A DNA stretch of 64,000 bases from an uncultured Christensenella sp. (GCA_910579585.1 CAJTVA010000001.1:33992-97991); one strand, 5' to 3'. Numbered from the stretch's first letter, positions 18,048 through 27,126 are shown. The notes: generated by a model from the letters alone, not told the origin. Program-made: numbers and translations.

Positions 18048-19196
18048 AGTTAAAACTTCCAACGTTTTTAATGCTTCTTCCAAAAGCGCGTCGACGTCCA
18101 ATTTGCTTTCCTCTTCAATGATGCTTTTTAAAGAAGGTTTTATTACGGGGTGTTTGGGAAGAAATACGGTACAACAATCTTCGTAGGGCTGAATGGAAAT
18201 TTCGTATGCGCCTATATCCCTGCTACGCTCGATTATTTCGTCCTTATCAAACCCGCAAAGAGGACGCAAAACAGGGAGATTTTTTACAACGCTGTTCGAG
18301 GAGGTTATGCCCTCCACCGTCTGGCTTGCGACCTGACCCAAGCTTTCGCCGGTAATAAGGCACTGTGCGCCGCACTTTTCGGCAACCCTTTCCGCAATTC
18401 GCATCATAAAGCGCCTTAAAAGAGTGACCATAAATTCGCCGTTGCACTTTTTATGAATTTCTTCCTGAATATGCGTTACCGAAACGATATTGAGTTTCAA
18501 GCCGCCAGAGTAGCCTGCAAGCACTTTTGCGAGCTCGATAACCTTATCGCGCGCCTGCAAATTCGTGTAAGGGTAGCTATGGAAATGCAGACAGCTTAAC
18601 TGCATACCGCGTTTTAAAATCATATGACCCGCGACGGGGCTGTCTATGCCGCCCGAAATAAGCAACATACCTTTGCCCGAAGTTCCGACAGGCATACCGC
18701 CCGCACCCTTGAAAAACTCGTTGAATATAAGCGAAGTGCCGTTTTCCCGCACATCGATATTCACGGTGAACTGCGGCTTGTGCACGTCTACGGAAAGGTT
18801 TTTGAACTTGCTTAAAAGCCGACCGCCTATCTCCGCGCTCAGTTCAAGAGAATTTAAGGGGAAAGTTTTATCTGCCCTGTGCGTTTCAACCTTGAACTTG
18901 CCGCTGTCAAAACAAACTTTTTCTGCGGCGGAATATATATTTTCAACGTTCGAGTCGACTTTCAGCGCCACCGACAAAGAATGTATTCCGAAAACTTTTT
19001 TAAGACGGGATATTATTTCGTCCGTTTCTATTTCTTCGAAGCACTCTACAAGATATCTTCCGCTTTGTCTTTTTATCTCGTGCTTAAGCCCTTTAAGGGC
19101 TTTTTCCATATTAATAATTAAAACCCGCTCGAAATAGCCGCGGTTCTTACCCTTTAAATGCAGTTCCGAATATCTGACTATTATTACTTTTTCCAT
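18042..19196 (-). CDS. thiI: tRNA 4-thiouridine synthetase ThiI
   Basis: 384 residues: a ferredoxin-like and THUMP N-terminal half (GRYLVECFEEIETDEIISRLKKVFG), then a PP-loop ATPase domain with LISGGIDSPVAGHMILKRG. It adenylates U8 of tRNA and accepts sulfur relayed from a cysteine desulfurase. The rhodanese domain of the E. coli protein is absent, as is usual in Bacillota. It follows the desulfurase gene after one base, which supports a dedicated sulfur-relay pair. Confidence 0.94.
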   Translation of the reverse strand: MEKVIIVRYSELHLKGKNRGYFERVLIINMEKALKGLKHEIKRQSGRYLVECFEEIETDEIISRLKKVFGIHSLSVALKVDSNVENIYSAAEKVCFDSGKFKVETHRADKTFPLNSLELSAEIGGRLLSKFKNLSVDVHKPQFTVNIDVRENGTSLIFNEFFKGAGGMPVGTSGKGMLLISGGIDSPVAGHMILKRGMQLSCLHFHSYPYTNLQARDKVIELAKVLAGYSGGLKLNIVSVTHIQEEIHKKCNGEFMVTLLRRFMMRIAERVAEKCGAQCLITGESLGQVASQTVEGITSSNSVVKNLPVLRPLCGFDKDEIIERSRDIGAYEISIQPYEDCCTVFLPKHPVIKPSLKSIIEEESKLDVDALLEEALKTLEVLTL

Positions 19197-19197
19197 A

Positions 19198-20325
19198 TTA
19201 CGCCATCACCGCCTTTCTGTTTGCAACAATTTCGTTGAGAATTTTCGCGGCTTTTTCAACCTCTTCTTCGGTATTTTCGGAGGAAAGACTAAGCCGCAAA
19301 ATGCCGTCAGCCAGACTTTCTTTTACCCCGCAAGCCAAAACCGTGCGTGAAAATCTGTTTTTCTCGTTGGAAGAACAAGCTGAGCCCGTACCAATTATAA
19401 GCCCCCTGTCGTCGGCTTCGTGAAGAATGGTTTCGCCTCGCACGCCGTCGGCGCCCACACAAAGGATATAAGGCGAGCAGTTCTCGCCCGAAAGTCTTAT
19501 AAATAAGTTTTTGTCAAGACCGCGCAACAAAGTTTCGTGCATACTTCGCGCGGTTTTATAATTTTCTTTAATTTTCGAGTACTTTTTTACCGCGGCAAAT
19601 TCAAAATCTTTAATCCCGAAAACATTTTCAGTGCCGCTTCGAAGCCCTCTTTCCTGACCGCCGCCGAAGATTACGGGCTTTATTATAAGGTTTTTGCGCT
19701 TTATAAGTGCGCCGCAGCCTTTTATTCCGCCGATTTTATGCGCGCTTATAGCATAAAAATCAATATCTTTCGTGAGCCTAAACGGTATTTTCCCAAACGC
19801 CTGCACTCCGTCGGAATGGAATGCCGTGAATTTATTTTTTGACTTAACCGCCTTTGAAATAGCCGCAATATCGTTTACTGCGCCCGTTTCGTTATTTACG
19901 TGAATCACCGAAACAAGTGAGGTTTTTTCGTCGACAAGACTTAAAAGATGTTCTGTATTCACGCTGCCGTCGGCGTTGAGTGAAGCAAATCTTACTTCTA
20001 TACCGCGCTGTTTCAATTCATTTACTGCCGAAAACACCGCAGAATGCTCGCCCATTGTCGTAACGACGTTACCTCTTCTCCCCGCGTCGAAAATCGCCGC
20101 ATTGTCGGCTTCGGTTCCGCAAGACGTAAAAATCAGCTCGAAATTTTCTTTGTCTGCAATGAGCGCAAGGATATTTTCACGCGCTTGCCTTACTTCGAGT
20201 TGAATACCGTACCCCCCGCGATAGAGCGCGGAGGGATTGTAAAATTCTTCGTATAGGTATTTTTCGGCGAGCTTCAAGCACTCTTCGTCGGGCTTAGTCG
20301 TCGCCGCATTGTCAAGATAAATCAT
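19198..20325 (-). CDS. Cysteine desulfurase (NifS/IscS family, NifZ-like partner of ThiI)
   Basis: 375 residues, PLP fold type I. MIYLDNAATTKPD is the family N-terminus, the PLP lysine lies in FYAISAHKIGGIKGCGAL, and the catalytic Cys is in GTGSACSSNEKN. It takes sulfur from cysteine as a persulfide. Sitting directly upstream of thiI, and coupled to it, it most likely serves tRNA thiolation, as NifZ does in Bacillus; supply of iron-sulfur clusters is an alternative. Its ATG shares a base with the carB::dapF stop (TAATG). Confidence 0.92.
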   Translation of the reverse strand: MIYLDNAATTKPDEECLKLAEKYLYEEFYNPSALYRGGYGIQLEVRQARENILALIADKENFELIFTSCGTEADNAAIFDAGRRGNVVTTMGEHSAVFSAVNELKQRGIEVRFASLNADGSVNTEHLLSLVDEKTSLVSVIHVNNETGAVNDIAAISKAVKSKNKFTAFHSDGVQAFGKIPFRLTKDIDFYAISAHKIGGIKGCGALIKRKNLIIKPVIFGGGQERGLRSGTENVFGIKDFEFAAVKKYSKIKENYKTARSMHETLLRGLDKNLFIRLSGENCSPYILCVGADGVRGETILHEADDRGLIIGTGSACSSNEKNRFSRTVLACGVKESLADGILRLSLSSENTEEEVEKAAKILNEIVANRKAVMA

Positions 20326-23300
20326 TATATTTCAATAGAACCCTCGAACGACTTTTTAACTGGTCCATCCAATTCGACGGCGCCACCCTCTTCACACTTG
20401 ACGAAAAGGTCGCCGCCTTTTAGTTTTACGGTTATAATCTCGCCGTACGCGCAATGTCCGCCGAAAATTGCTGCGACTGCCGCCGCAGAAGCCGCCGTTC
20501 CGCAAGACCACACTTCACCGTTACCCTTTTCCCAAACACGCAATTTTACCGTTACGCGGTTGACTATACGCACACAGTCAAGATACATTCCATTAGGGAA
20601 TTTCCCCGTTTCCGAAAGGTGTTGACCAAGTTCGGACAGGTCGATATCCTCGATTTTATCCGTCAGAATCACGCAGTGAGGGTTGCCCACGTTCACGTAG
20701 GTTATAGGGTATGATTTGCCGTTAAACGTAACAATATCAGCCGTTTCAACGGTCGGCTTGCCGAGGTTTATCAGCACAGAGCTCGCCTTGCCGTTAAACG
20801 AGTTTACGGTAAGCTCTTTAACTCCGTTACAGCTTTCTATCGTAAGTTTTCCGTCCGCAAGTCGGTTATCGAAGAGATATTTTGCCACGCACCTGAACGC
20901 GTTTGCAGCAAGTCCGCCGTCACTGCCGTCGCTGTTGAAAGCCCTTGCCTTTGCGTTGGCGACTTCCGACTTTTCAATAAGAACCACCCCGTCGGCGCCG
21001 ATTGCGTAGTGCCTGTCGGAGAAGTTTATCGCCAAGCTTTCGGGACAGGTGATATTTCCGTCAAAGTTATTGAAAACTATATAATCGTTACCGCCCGAGT
21101 GCATTTTACTGAATTTAAGTTGAAGTTTGCTCTTTCTTAAATTGTTTATATCCACAAGCTCGGTATTGAATTCGTTGTATCTGCCCGCAATAACGTCGGC
21201 AAGCGCGTTAGTCGTATCGAGCGAAGTCAAAACCGTTATGCCCTTTAAAATTGCGTGATGATGCAGACTTATGTAGTTGGAAATTGATTCGACGTCGGTT
21301 TTTCCCGTATAGACCACGTAATCGACCTTACCCTCGTCCATAAGCTTGAAAATTTCTTCGTTAGAGGAAAGCCTTGCAACATCGTTACACTCAAGCCCCA
21401 GACTTCTGATCACGTTCGCAGTGCCCTTTGTTGCGTACAGTTCGAGCCCCAAATCGGCGAATTTTTTGACAATATTGACTATTTCGGGTTTGTCCTGGTC
21501 GTTAATAGTGAAGTAAATACCCGCCTTTTTGTTACGCGTGGTTTTCATATTGAAACCTGCGGAAACAAGCCCCTTGAAAAGAGCTTCCTCAATCGTCTTG
21601 CCTATACCGAGAACTTCGCCCGTAGACTTCATTTCCGGTCCGAGCTGTGAGTTGACGTCGTTTAGTTTTTCGAATGAGAACACGGGAACTTTTACGGCAA
21701 CGTAAGGCGAATTGGGATACAACCCCGTGCCGAAGCCAAGCCGTTTAAGCTTTGCGCCCATAAGTATTTTAGTAGCCAAATCAACCATAGGCACGCCCGT
21801 AACCTTGGAAATATAAGGTATCGTCCTTGACGCGCGGGGGTTGACTTCGATTACATAAAGCTCATTGCGGTAGATAAGATACTGGATATTAATAAGACCT
21901 TTCGTCCTTAAGGAAAGCGCGAGCTTAGTGGAAACGTCCTCCACTTTTTTAAGCATTGCGTCGCTTAAATTGTAGGGCGGATAGACTGCAATAGAGTCGC
22001 CGCTATGGACGCCTGCACGCTCAATGTGCTGCATAATTCCCGGAATAAGCACGTCTACGCCGTCGGAGATTGCGTCTACTTCGAGCTCCGTGCCCATAAG
22101 GTATTTATCGCAAAGCACGGGATTTTCTATTTTTTGAGCCAAAATTACGTCCATATAACGCTCTATGTCGTTCTGCGTAAAGGCAATGGTCATATTTTGA
22201 CCGCCGATAACGTACGACGGGCGGAGAAGCACGGGATAGCCGAGTTTTTCCGCGGCGGCAACGGCTTCCTCTTTGCTCATAACGGTCAATCCCTTGGGGC
22301 GGGCGATGCCGAACTGCTCTAACAGCTCGTCAAAGCGTTCCCTGTCCTCGGCGAGGTCTACGCTGTCCGCGGGGGTGCCGAGTATGCGGATACCTTTTTT
22401 ATCAAGATAACCGCAAAGCTTTATCGCGGTCTGACCACCGAAAGCGATTACTACGCCGTAGGGCTTTTCGATGTCTATTACGTTCTGAACATCCTCGGGC
22501 GTAAGTGCGTCGAAATAGAGCCTGTCCGCAGTGTCGAAGTCAGTCGAAACCGTTTCGGGGTTGTTATTTATAATAACTACTTCATAGCCGAGCCGCTTAA
22601 GCGCCCAAACGCAGTGCACTGACGAATAATCGAACTCGATACCCTGACCTATTCTTATGGGACCCGAACCGATAACTATTACGCGCTTTTTCTTGCTGTT
22701 TAAAACGAAAGGCTTTGCTTCGTCGTGCTCTTTTTCGTCGTAAGTTGAGTAGAAATATGGCGTTTGCGCCGAGAATTCCGCACCGCAGGTATCAACCATT
22801 TTGAATACTGCGTTTCGGTGCACTGGCAGTTTATCGCCAGAAATTCTTTCCATTGTTTTATCGGGATAACCGAGCTTTTTGCCGCGAATGTACTGTTCGC
22901 GCGTGACGGGTTTATCCTTTATTTCGCCTTCGAAAGCCGCGAGGTTTTTAAGCTTATTTAAGAACCATCTGTCTATTTTCGTTATATGGAAAATTTCGTC
23001 TAAGCTTACGCCGCGTTTAATAGCCTGATATACGACGAAAAGCCTTTCGTCGGTTATTTCGTGGAGTTTTGCGGATATTTCCTCGTCGGAAAGCGCAGAC
23101 ATTTTGGGTAAATTGAGCGAGTCAGCGGAAATCTCCGCGCCGCGCACCGCTTTCATTATAGCCATCTCGAAACCTGTGCCGATTGCCATAACTTCGCCCG
23201 TAGCTTTCATACGCGTGCCGAGGTTCCTCTGCGCGTAAAGGAATTTATCGAAAGGCCATTTGGGAAGTTTGACTACTACGTAGTCAAGCGTGGGCTCGAA

Positions 23301-24335
23301 ACACGCGTACGTTTTACCCGTGACGTCGTTTTTGATTTCGTCCAAAGTATAGCCGAGTGCGATTTTAGCCGCAACCTTTGCTATGGGGTAGCCTGTCGCT
23401 TTCGACGCGAGCGCGGACGAACGCGAAACCCTGGGGTTGACTTCTATAACGGAATATTCGAAAGAATCGGGGTTCAACGCGAACTGGCAGTTACACCCGC
23501 CCTCTATTTTGAGTTCGGAAATTATATCGAGCGACGCGGTTCTGAGCATCTGATATTCTTTGTCCGAAAGAGTCACGGCGGGAGCTATGACGATAGAATC
23601 GCCCGTATGTACGCCGACAGGGTCGAAGTTTTCCATAGAGCAGACGGTTAAAACATTACCCGCGCCGTCGCGTATAACTTCGAACTCTATCTCCTTCCAG
23701 CCGCCTATATATTTCTCGATTAAAACCTGCGTAATGGGCGAAAGCATAAGTCCGTTATGGGAGATAAGTTTTAACTCATCCTCGTCGTGGGCAACGCCGC
23801 CGCCCGCGCCGCCGAGCGTGTATGCGGGGCGGACGATTACTGGATAGCCGATTTTTCCGGCAATGGCAAGGCACTCTTCCACCGTATAGGCAATGTCCGA
23901 GGGAACGACTGGCTGGTTAATTTTCTGCATCGTTTCCTTAAAAAGCTCCCTGTCCTCAGCGCGGTCGATAGAGTCGAGGTTTACACCGATAAGCTTAACG
24001 CCGTGCTCGTCCAAAAAGCCGCTTTTTGCAAGCTGGCAACCCAAAGTAAGACCCGTCTGTCCGCCTAAGGAAGCAAGCAAACTGTCGGGCTTTTCCTTTA
24101 AGATTATGCGTTTTAACGTATCTACCGTCAGCGGCTCCAAGTAAATTTCGTCGGCAAGCGCTCTGTCTGTCATAATCGTTGCGGGGTTGGAGTTACAAAG
24201 TACGACGTTCACGCCCGCGTCTTTCATAACGCGGCAAGCCTGCGCGCCAGCATAGTCGAACTCCGCCGCCTGACCTATTACGATAGGTCCAGAACCGATT
24301 ACGAGAACCTTTTTTATATCTTCTCTCTTAGGCAT
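20325..24335 (-). CDS. carB: Carbamoyl-phosphate synthase large subunit fused to a DapF-like (diaminopimelate epimerase) domain
   Basis: 1336 residues in one uninterrupted frame. Residues 1 to about 1065 are a complete CarB: two ATP-grasp halves (both opening with VIGSGPI), the oligomerisation region and the C-terminal regulatory MGS-like domain. About 270 residues more form a DapF fold, from LQLKFSKMHSGGNDYIVFNNFDG to the end. In the DapF part the second catalytic Cys is kept (VWSCGTAASAAAV), but the first is replaced: the region that normally reads CGNGxRC is AANAFRC, with Ala codons at 20904-20909. CarB makes carbamoyl phosphate for pyrimidines and arginine. Epimerase activity of the fused domain is doubtful. 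The start overlaps carA by eight bases. Confidence 0.93.
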   Translation of the reverse strand: MPKREDIKKVLVIGSGPIVIGQAAEFDYAGAQACRVMKDAGVNVVLCNSNPATIMTDRALADEIYLEPLTVDTLKRIILKEKPDSLLASLGGQTGLTLGCQLAKSGFLDEHGVKLIGVNLDSIDRAEDRELFKETMQKINQPVVPSDIAYTVEECLAIAGKIGYPVIVRPAYTLGGAGGGVAHDEDELKLISHNGLMLSPITQVLIEKYIGGWKEIEFEVIRDGAGNVLTVCSMENFDPVGVHTGDSIVIAPAVTLSDKEYQMLRTASLDIISELKIEGGCNCQFALNPDSFEYSVIEVNPRVSRSSALASKATGYPIAKVAAKIALGYTLDEIKNDVTGKTYACFEPTLDYVVVKLPKWPFDKFLYAQRNLGTRMKATGEVMAIGTGFEMAIMKAVRGAEISADSLNLPKMSALSDEEISAKLHEITDERLFVVYQAIKRGVSLDEIFHITKIDRWFLNKLKNLAAFEGEIKDKPVTREQYIRGKKLGYPDKTMERISGDKLPVHRNAVFKMVDTCGAEFSAQTPYFYSTYDEKEHDEAKPFVLNSKKKRVIVIGSGPIRIGQGIEFDYSSVHCVWALKRLGYEVVIINNNPETVSTDFDTADRLYFDALTPEDVQNVIDIEKPYGVVIAFGGQTAIKLCGYLDKKGIRILGTPADSVDLAEDRERFDELLEQFGIARPKGLTVMSKEEAVAAAEKLGYPVLLRPSYVIGGQNMTIAFTQNDIERYMDVILAQKIENPVLCDKYLMGTELEVDAISDGVDVLIPGIMQHIERAGVHSGDSIAVYPPYNLSDAMLKKVEDVSTKLALSLRTKGLINIQYLIYRNELYVIEVNPRASRTIPYISKVTGVPMVDLATKILMGAKLKRLGFGTGLYPNSPYVAVKVPVFSFEKLNDVNSQLGPEMKSTGEVLGIGKTIEEALFKGLVSAGFNMKTTRNKKAGIYFTINDQDKPEIVNIVKKFADLGLELYATKGTANVIRSLGLECNDVARLSSNEEIFKLMDEGKVDYVVYTGKTDVESISNYISLHHHAILKGITVLTSLDTTNALADVIAGRYNEFNTELVDINNLRKSKLQLKFSKMHSGGNDYIVFNNFDGNITCPESLAINFSDRHYAIGADGVVLIEKSEVANAKARAFNSDGSDGGLAANAFRCVAKYLFDNRLADGKLTIESCNGVKELTVNSFNGKASSVLINLGKPTVETADIVTFNGKSYPITYVNVGNPHCVILTDKIEDIDLSELGQHLSETGKFPNGMYLDCVRIVNRVTVKLRVWEKGNGEVWSCGTAASAAAVAAIFGGHCAYGEIITVKLKGGDLFVKCEEGGAVELDGPVKKSFEGSIEI

Positions 24336-25404
24336 TGAACTTGCCCTCCTTAATATTCAGAATAAACTTATCGAAAAGGAAAGACGCGTCTTGCGGACCG
24401 CCGCAAGCTTCGGGGTGGAACTGCACCGTGTAAGCGTTAAGTTCGGGATAGTCGAAACCCTCGCAAGTACCGTCGTTCGCATTTACATAGCTTAAAATAC
24501 CCTTACCCGCAAGGCTTTCCGATATGACTTCATAGCCGTGATTCTGGCTTGAAATATAAACTCTGCCAGTCGCAAGATTTTTAACGGGTTGGTTCGCGCC
24601 CCTGTGCCCGTACTTCATTTTTTTGGTTTTACCACCCATTGCAAGCGCGAAAAGCTGATGCCCCAGACATATCCCGAATATGGGGAGCTTGCCCGCAAGC
24701 TTTTTGATATTTTCTATGATTTCAACGTTTTCGGCGGGGTCGCCGGGTCCGTTAGTCAGCATAAGACCGTCGGGGTCGAGCGCAAGAATCTGTTCAGCAG
24801 TATAGGTTGACGGCACTTTTATACAGTGGCAACCTCTTTTTACAAGCTCACGGGAGATATTGTCTTTGGCGCCGAAGTCCCAGACGACGACCTTTAAGCC
24901 GCGCTCATCCCCGCTTTCAGTGACTTCGCTGCAAGTGACGCTTTTAACCGCGTTTTTTACGGAATAGCTTGTAACTTCGCTTAAATCTTTTAAGGGCTTA
25001 GAGGTGATTGCCGCATTCATTACACCAGTTTCGCGCACAATTTTGGTCAGCTCCCGCGTGTCGATTCCGTAAAGCCCTATTACGTTTTGGGCTTTCAAAT
25101 AACCGTCAAGCTCTCCCTCGCTTCTGAAATTGGACGGAGCGTCGCACTTTTCGCGCACGATATAAGCTGTAACCCACGGTTTTTTGCTTTCGCAGTCGGG
25201 CGAAATCATTCCGTAGTTGCCTATAAGCGGGAACGTCTGCGTGACTATCTGACCAAAGTAGCTAGGGTCTGTCAGCGTTTCGATATAGCCCGTCATTCCC
25301 GTGGTAAAGACAAGCTCGCCGACGACGTCGCCGTCGGCGCCGAACCTTTTACCCGTAAACTGTTTGCCGTTCTGTAACGTTAAATACGCTTTGCACTCTT
25401 TCAT
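24328..25404 (-). CDS. carA: Carbamoyl-phosphate synthase small (glutaminase) subunit
   Basis: 358 residues: the CarA N-terminal domain (FTTGMTGYIETLTDPSYFGQIVTQTFPLIGNYG), then a class I glutamine amidotransferase with the nucleophile Cys in GICLGHQLFALAMGG and the His/Glu pair in VQFHPEACGGPQD. It supplies ammonia from glutamine to CarB, encoded directly downstream. It is preceded by a strong promoter and a leader of roughly 170 bases with two hairpins and a small open frame, suggesting attenuation. Confidence 0.95.
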   Translation of the reverse strand: MKECKAYLTLQNGKQFTGKRFGADGDVVGELVFTTGMTGYIETLTDPSYFGQIVTQTFPLIGNYGMISPDCESKKPWVTAYIVREKCDAPSNFRSEGELDGYLKAQNVIGLYGIDTRELTKIVRETGVMNAAITSKPLKDLSEVTSYSVKNAVKSVTCSEVTESGDERGLKVVVWDFGAKDNISRELVKRGCHCIKVPSTYTAEQILALDPDGLMLTNGPGDPAENVEIIENIKKLAGKLPIFGICLGHQLFALAMGGKTKKMKYGHRGANQPVKNLATGRVYISSQNHGYEVISESLAGKGILSYVNANDGTCEGFDYPELNAYTVQFHPEACGGPQDASFLFDKFILNIKEGKFNA

Positions 25405-25430
25405 AAATTTTCTCCGAAATTAAAAGAAAG

Positions 25431-25452
25431 ACTGATTTAAAAATAAACCAGT
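25431..25452 (-). promoter_or_regulatory. Hairpin with following pyrimidine-rich run in the carA leader
   Basis: On the minus strand a 9-bp stem (one G-T pair) with a TTTT loop is followed by CTTTCTTTT, 27 bases before the carA ATG. A second GC-rich hairpin (CGGCGG pairing with CCGCCG) lies about 30 bases upstream. The arrangement looks like an attenuator. I see no PyrR-binding consensus. Confidence 0.4.
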
Positions 25453-25562
25453 CAACTAATAAACAAAATATTAAAACGGTCATTTGCGGCGGAAAAACCG
25501 AAGCCGCCGTTGCAAATAATTTCTTTGTATTCCGAATTTTGATTTGAAATAATCATTTTCAT
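25452..25562 (-). CDS. Possible 36-residue leader peptide upstream of carA
   Basis: ATG at 25560-25562, TGA at 25452-25454, lying wholly in the carA leader. Its stop codon abuts the hairpin at 25431-25452, and its middle codons form the left arm of the GC-rich hairpin. The ribosome binding site is weak (AAGG 13 bases before the ATG). There is no run of Arg codons (one only), so if it is a sensing peptide the signal is not obvious. It may be a chance open frame. Confidence 0.25.
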   Translation of the reverse strand: MKMIISNQNSEYKEIICNGGFGFSAANDRFNILFIS

Positions 25563-25583
25563 CTTAAAACCGTAACCTTAGAA

Positions 25584-25612
25584 ATTATATAACACCAGAT
25601 TGTTTAAGTCAA
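25584..25612 (-). promoter_or_regulatory. Sigma-A promoter for carA-carB::dapF-desulfurase-thiI
   Basis: Minus strand: TTGACT (25607-25612), a 17-base spacer, TATAAT (25584-25589). It lies between the YgjP gene end and carA and leaves a leader of about 170 bases. Confidence 0.8.
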
Positions 25613-25616
25613 GTAA

Positions 25617-26258
25617 TTAATACAATGTTGTAAGAAAATTGTAGCTTTTCAACTCGCGGCGCACCGCCTTATAGTCAGGAACAAACCTTTCGACAAGCCG
25701 CCAGAATTTTTCCGAATGATTGTGCTGCGCCGTGTGACATAGTTCGTGTATTATTATATAATACTGTATATTTTCTGGCAACATAAAAAGCTTGTAATTA
25801 AACAGCAAATTATTATATGCGTCGCAACTGCCCCATCTCGCTTTAAAATTTTTAAGCTTTACCGTGTTCAACCGAAATCCTGCACTTTGTGAAATATCCA
25901 GAACGCGATTTATAAAATTTTCGGAGAAAAAATCCGTGTAAGCCTTTTGTATTTTATTCAAAGAACGCACGAAAACGCCGTCGGGCTTAATTTCGGTTTT
26001 TTTTGAGCCGATTGTCAACGGAACCTCGGTGCCGTTTATAAGGACGGTTTTATACCCCGTCAAAGCGGCGTATTTTTCAGACTTTTCGCTGTTTTTTTGT
26101 AAATGCTTTTCTATCCAAGCCGACTTTTCTTCAAGAAACTTTTCAGCCCGCGCCGCACTCATATTTGCAGGACAGCGCAAAATGATTTTATTTGCGGAAG
26201 TTACGGTTATGCCGACTGTTCTTCTGTCCGAAAATTTGATTTCGTACTCAAACTTCAT
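25617..26258 (-). CDS. YgjP-like zinc metalloprotein (DUF45/M48-like)
   Basis: 213 residues from the ATG at 26256-26258 (MKFEYEIKF). A longer in-frame start upstream would lie inside the thioesterase gene and is less likely. The C-terminal half has the zinc motif HELCHTAQHNHSEKFW: HExxH-like with Cys in place of one residue, plus a third His. The strand ARWGSCDAYNNLLFNYKLFMLP is also typical of YgjP/SprT-type proteins. The family is often labelled metal-dependent hydrolase, with no well-defined substrate. It overlaps the thioesterase end by 11 bases and is in the same operon. Confidence 0.85.
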   Translation of the reverse strand: MKFEYEIKFSDRRTVGITVTSANKIILRCPANMSAARAEKFLEEKSAWIEKHLQKNSEKSEKYAALTGYKTVLINGTEVPLTIGSKKTEIKPDGVFVRSLNKIQKAYTDFFSENFINRVLDISQSAGFRLNTVKLKNFKARWGSCDAYNNLLFNYKLFMLPENIQYYIIIHELCHTAQHNHSEKFWRLVERFVPDYKAVRRELKSYNFLTTLY

Positions 26259-26979
26259 CGAACGCGACCTTGAACTGAACGCGGACTTCACCGCCGACCT
26301 TGCCCTCAACCAAAGTTGCGCCGTCGGTATCTTTGCGCACAATTTCTATTTCTTCGCCTATACGGCATTGCTTAACGTAGGTTATCTGCAACTTTTTTAT
26401 ATACCTACCATTGAACTCCCCAACAGTGAAAGCGTCCGAAAGAAAGTCGGCGTATTTCGTATTGTTCACATGGAAATAATGGTCGTAATCGGAATAAGTA
26501 ACTTGCTTTTTATATACCGCTATACCGCCGTCGATTGCAGGAATTTTCCATGCCTTGAAATCGATACTCCTTTCGGTATTGTAGTTTTCGAAGTCTTCTT
26601 CTTTAAAGTACGCGCTTGCGGGTAAAACGGCGAAAGTTTCAGAGTCAATCATACACCAACGCGCAGTTGCAACGCCCACCTTTTCACCGTTAACAAACAG
26701 CTCGTAATCTCTGAAAAAAATAAGAAGTCTTGGGCGTATAGGCCAGGTATGAACTTCAAGCTTATCGCCGAGTTTTATAGGGCGGGAAAGTTCTATATAC
26801 CAATTGGCTATGATGAAGCCTTTGTTCTTAGGCGCGACGTCCTTATACCCGAAACCCAGTTCGTCTGCGGACAGGCAGGCGGACTCTTCTAAAAACGAAA
26901 GAAGCGACGACGGCTTTATTACGTCATACGCGTCCACGTCCGTATATCTCAGTTCATAAATTTTCTTGTGCCTATACAT
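26248..26979 (-). CDS. Acyl-ACP thioesterase
   Basis: 243 residues, double hot-dog fold of the plant FatA/FatB and bacterial acyl-ACP thioesterase family. The first domain carries YTDVDAYDVIKPSSLLSFLEESA, the second KQVTYSDYDHYFHVNNTKYADFLSDAF, whose Asp-x-Asn-x-His-like YFHVNNTKY matches the catalytic loop. It releases free fatty acid from acyl-ACP in the cytoplasm. The promoter lies right at the start codon (TAAAAT seven bases from ATG), so the mRNA is probably leaderless. Confidence 0.88.
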   Translation of the reverse strand: MYRHKKIYELRYTDVDAYDVIKPSSLLSFLEESACLSADELGFGYKDVAPKNKGFIIANWYIELSRPIKLGDKLEVHTWPIRPRLLIFFRDYELFVNGEKVGVATARWCMIDSETFAVLPASAYFKEEDFENYNTERSIDFKAWKIPAIDGGIAVYKKQVTYSDYDHYFHVNNTKYADFLSDAFTVGEFNGRYIKKLQITYVKQCRIGEEIEIVRKDTDGATLVEGKVGGEVRVQFKVAFDEV

Positions 26980-26986
26980 ACTTTGA

Positions 26987-27016
26987 ATTTTAGCAAACCG
27001 CAGACAAAAAGTCCAA
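26987..27016 (-). promoter_or_regulatory. Sigma-A promoter for the thioesterase-YgjP pair
   Basis: Minus strand: TTGGAC (27011-27016), 18-base spacer, TAAAAT (26987-26992). RNA would start at about the first base of the thioesterase ATG. Confidence 0.5.
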
Positions 27017-27038
27017 CAATTTGCCCGAATTTTATACG

Positions 27039-27058
27039 ATTATGTGTGACATAGTACT
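27039..27058 (-). repeat. 20-bp motif AGTACTATG-N4-ACATAAT, copy 3
   Basis: On the minus strand: AGTACTATG TCAC ACATAAT. It lies in the divergent spacer between the thioesterase and PadR-fusion promoters, 20 bases upstream of the latter's -35 box. It has the same 16 fixed bases and orientation as the other two copies. Confidence 0.7.
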
Positions 27059-27077
27059 ACTTATTTCACTTAAATCA

Positions 27078-27106
27078 TTGACTTGAAGCGCATATTGTGA
27101 TAAAAT
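27078..27106 (+). promoter_or_regulatory. Sigma-A promoter for the PadR-membrane fusion gene
   Basis: TTGACT (27078-27083), 17-base spacer, TAAAAT (27101-27106). The GGAGG ribosome binding site follows at 27114-27118. Confidence 0.8.
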
Positions 27107-27126
27107 AAACTACGGAGGTACGCACC

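Noticed and set aside
26256..26342. Longer start for the YgjP-like protein
   Set aside because: The extra 28 residues lie inside the thioesterase gene, look like out-of-frame translation (Arg/Ser-rich) and would need an 95-base overlap; the ATG at 26258 has an AAGG site and matches the family start.
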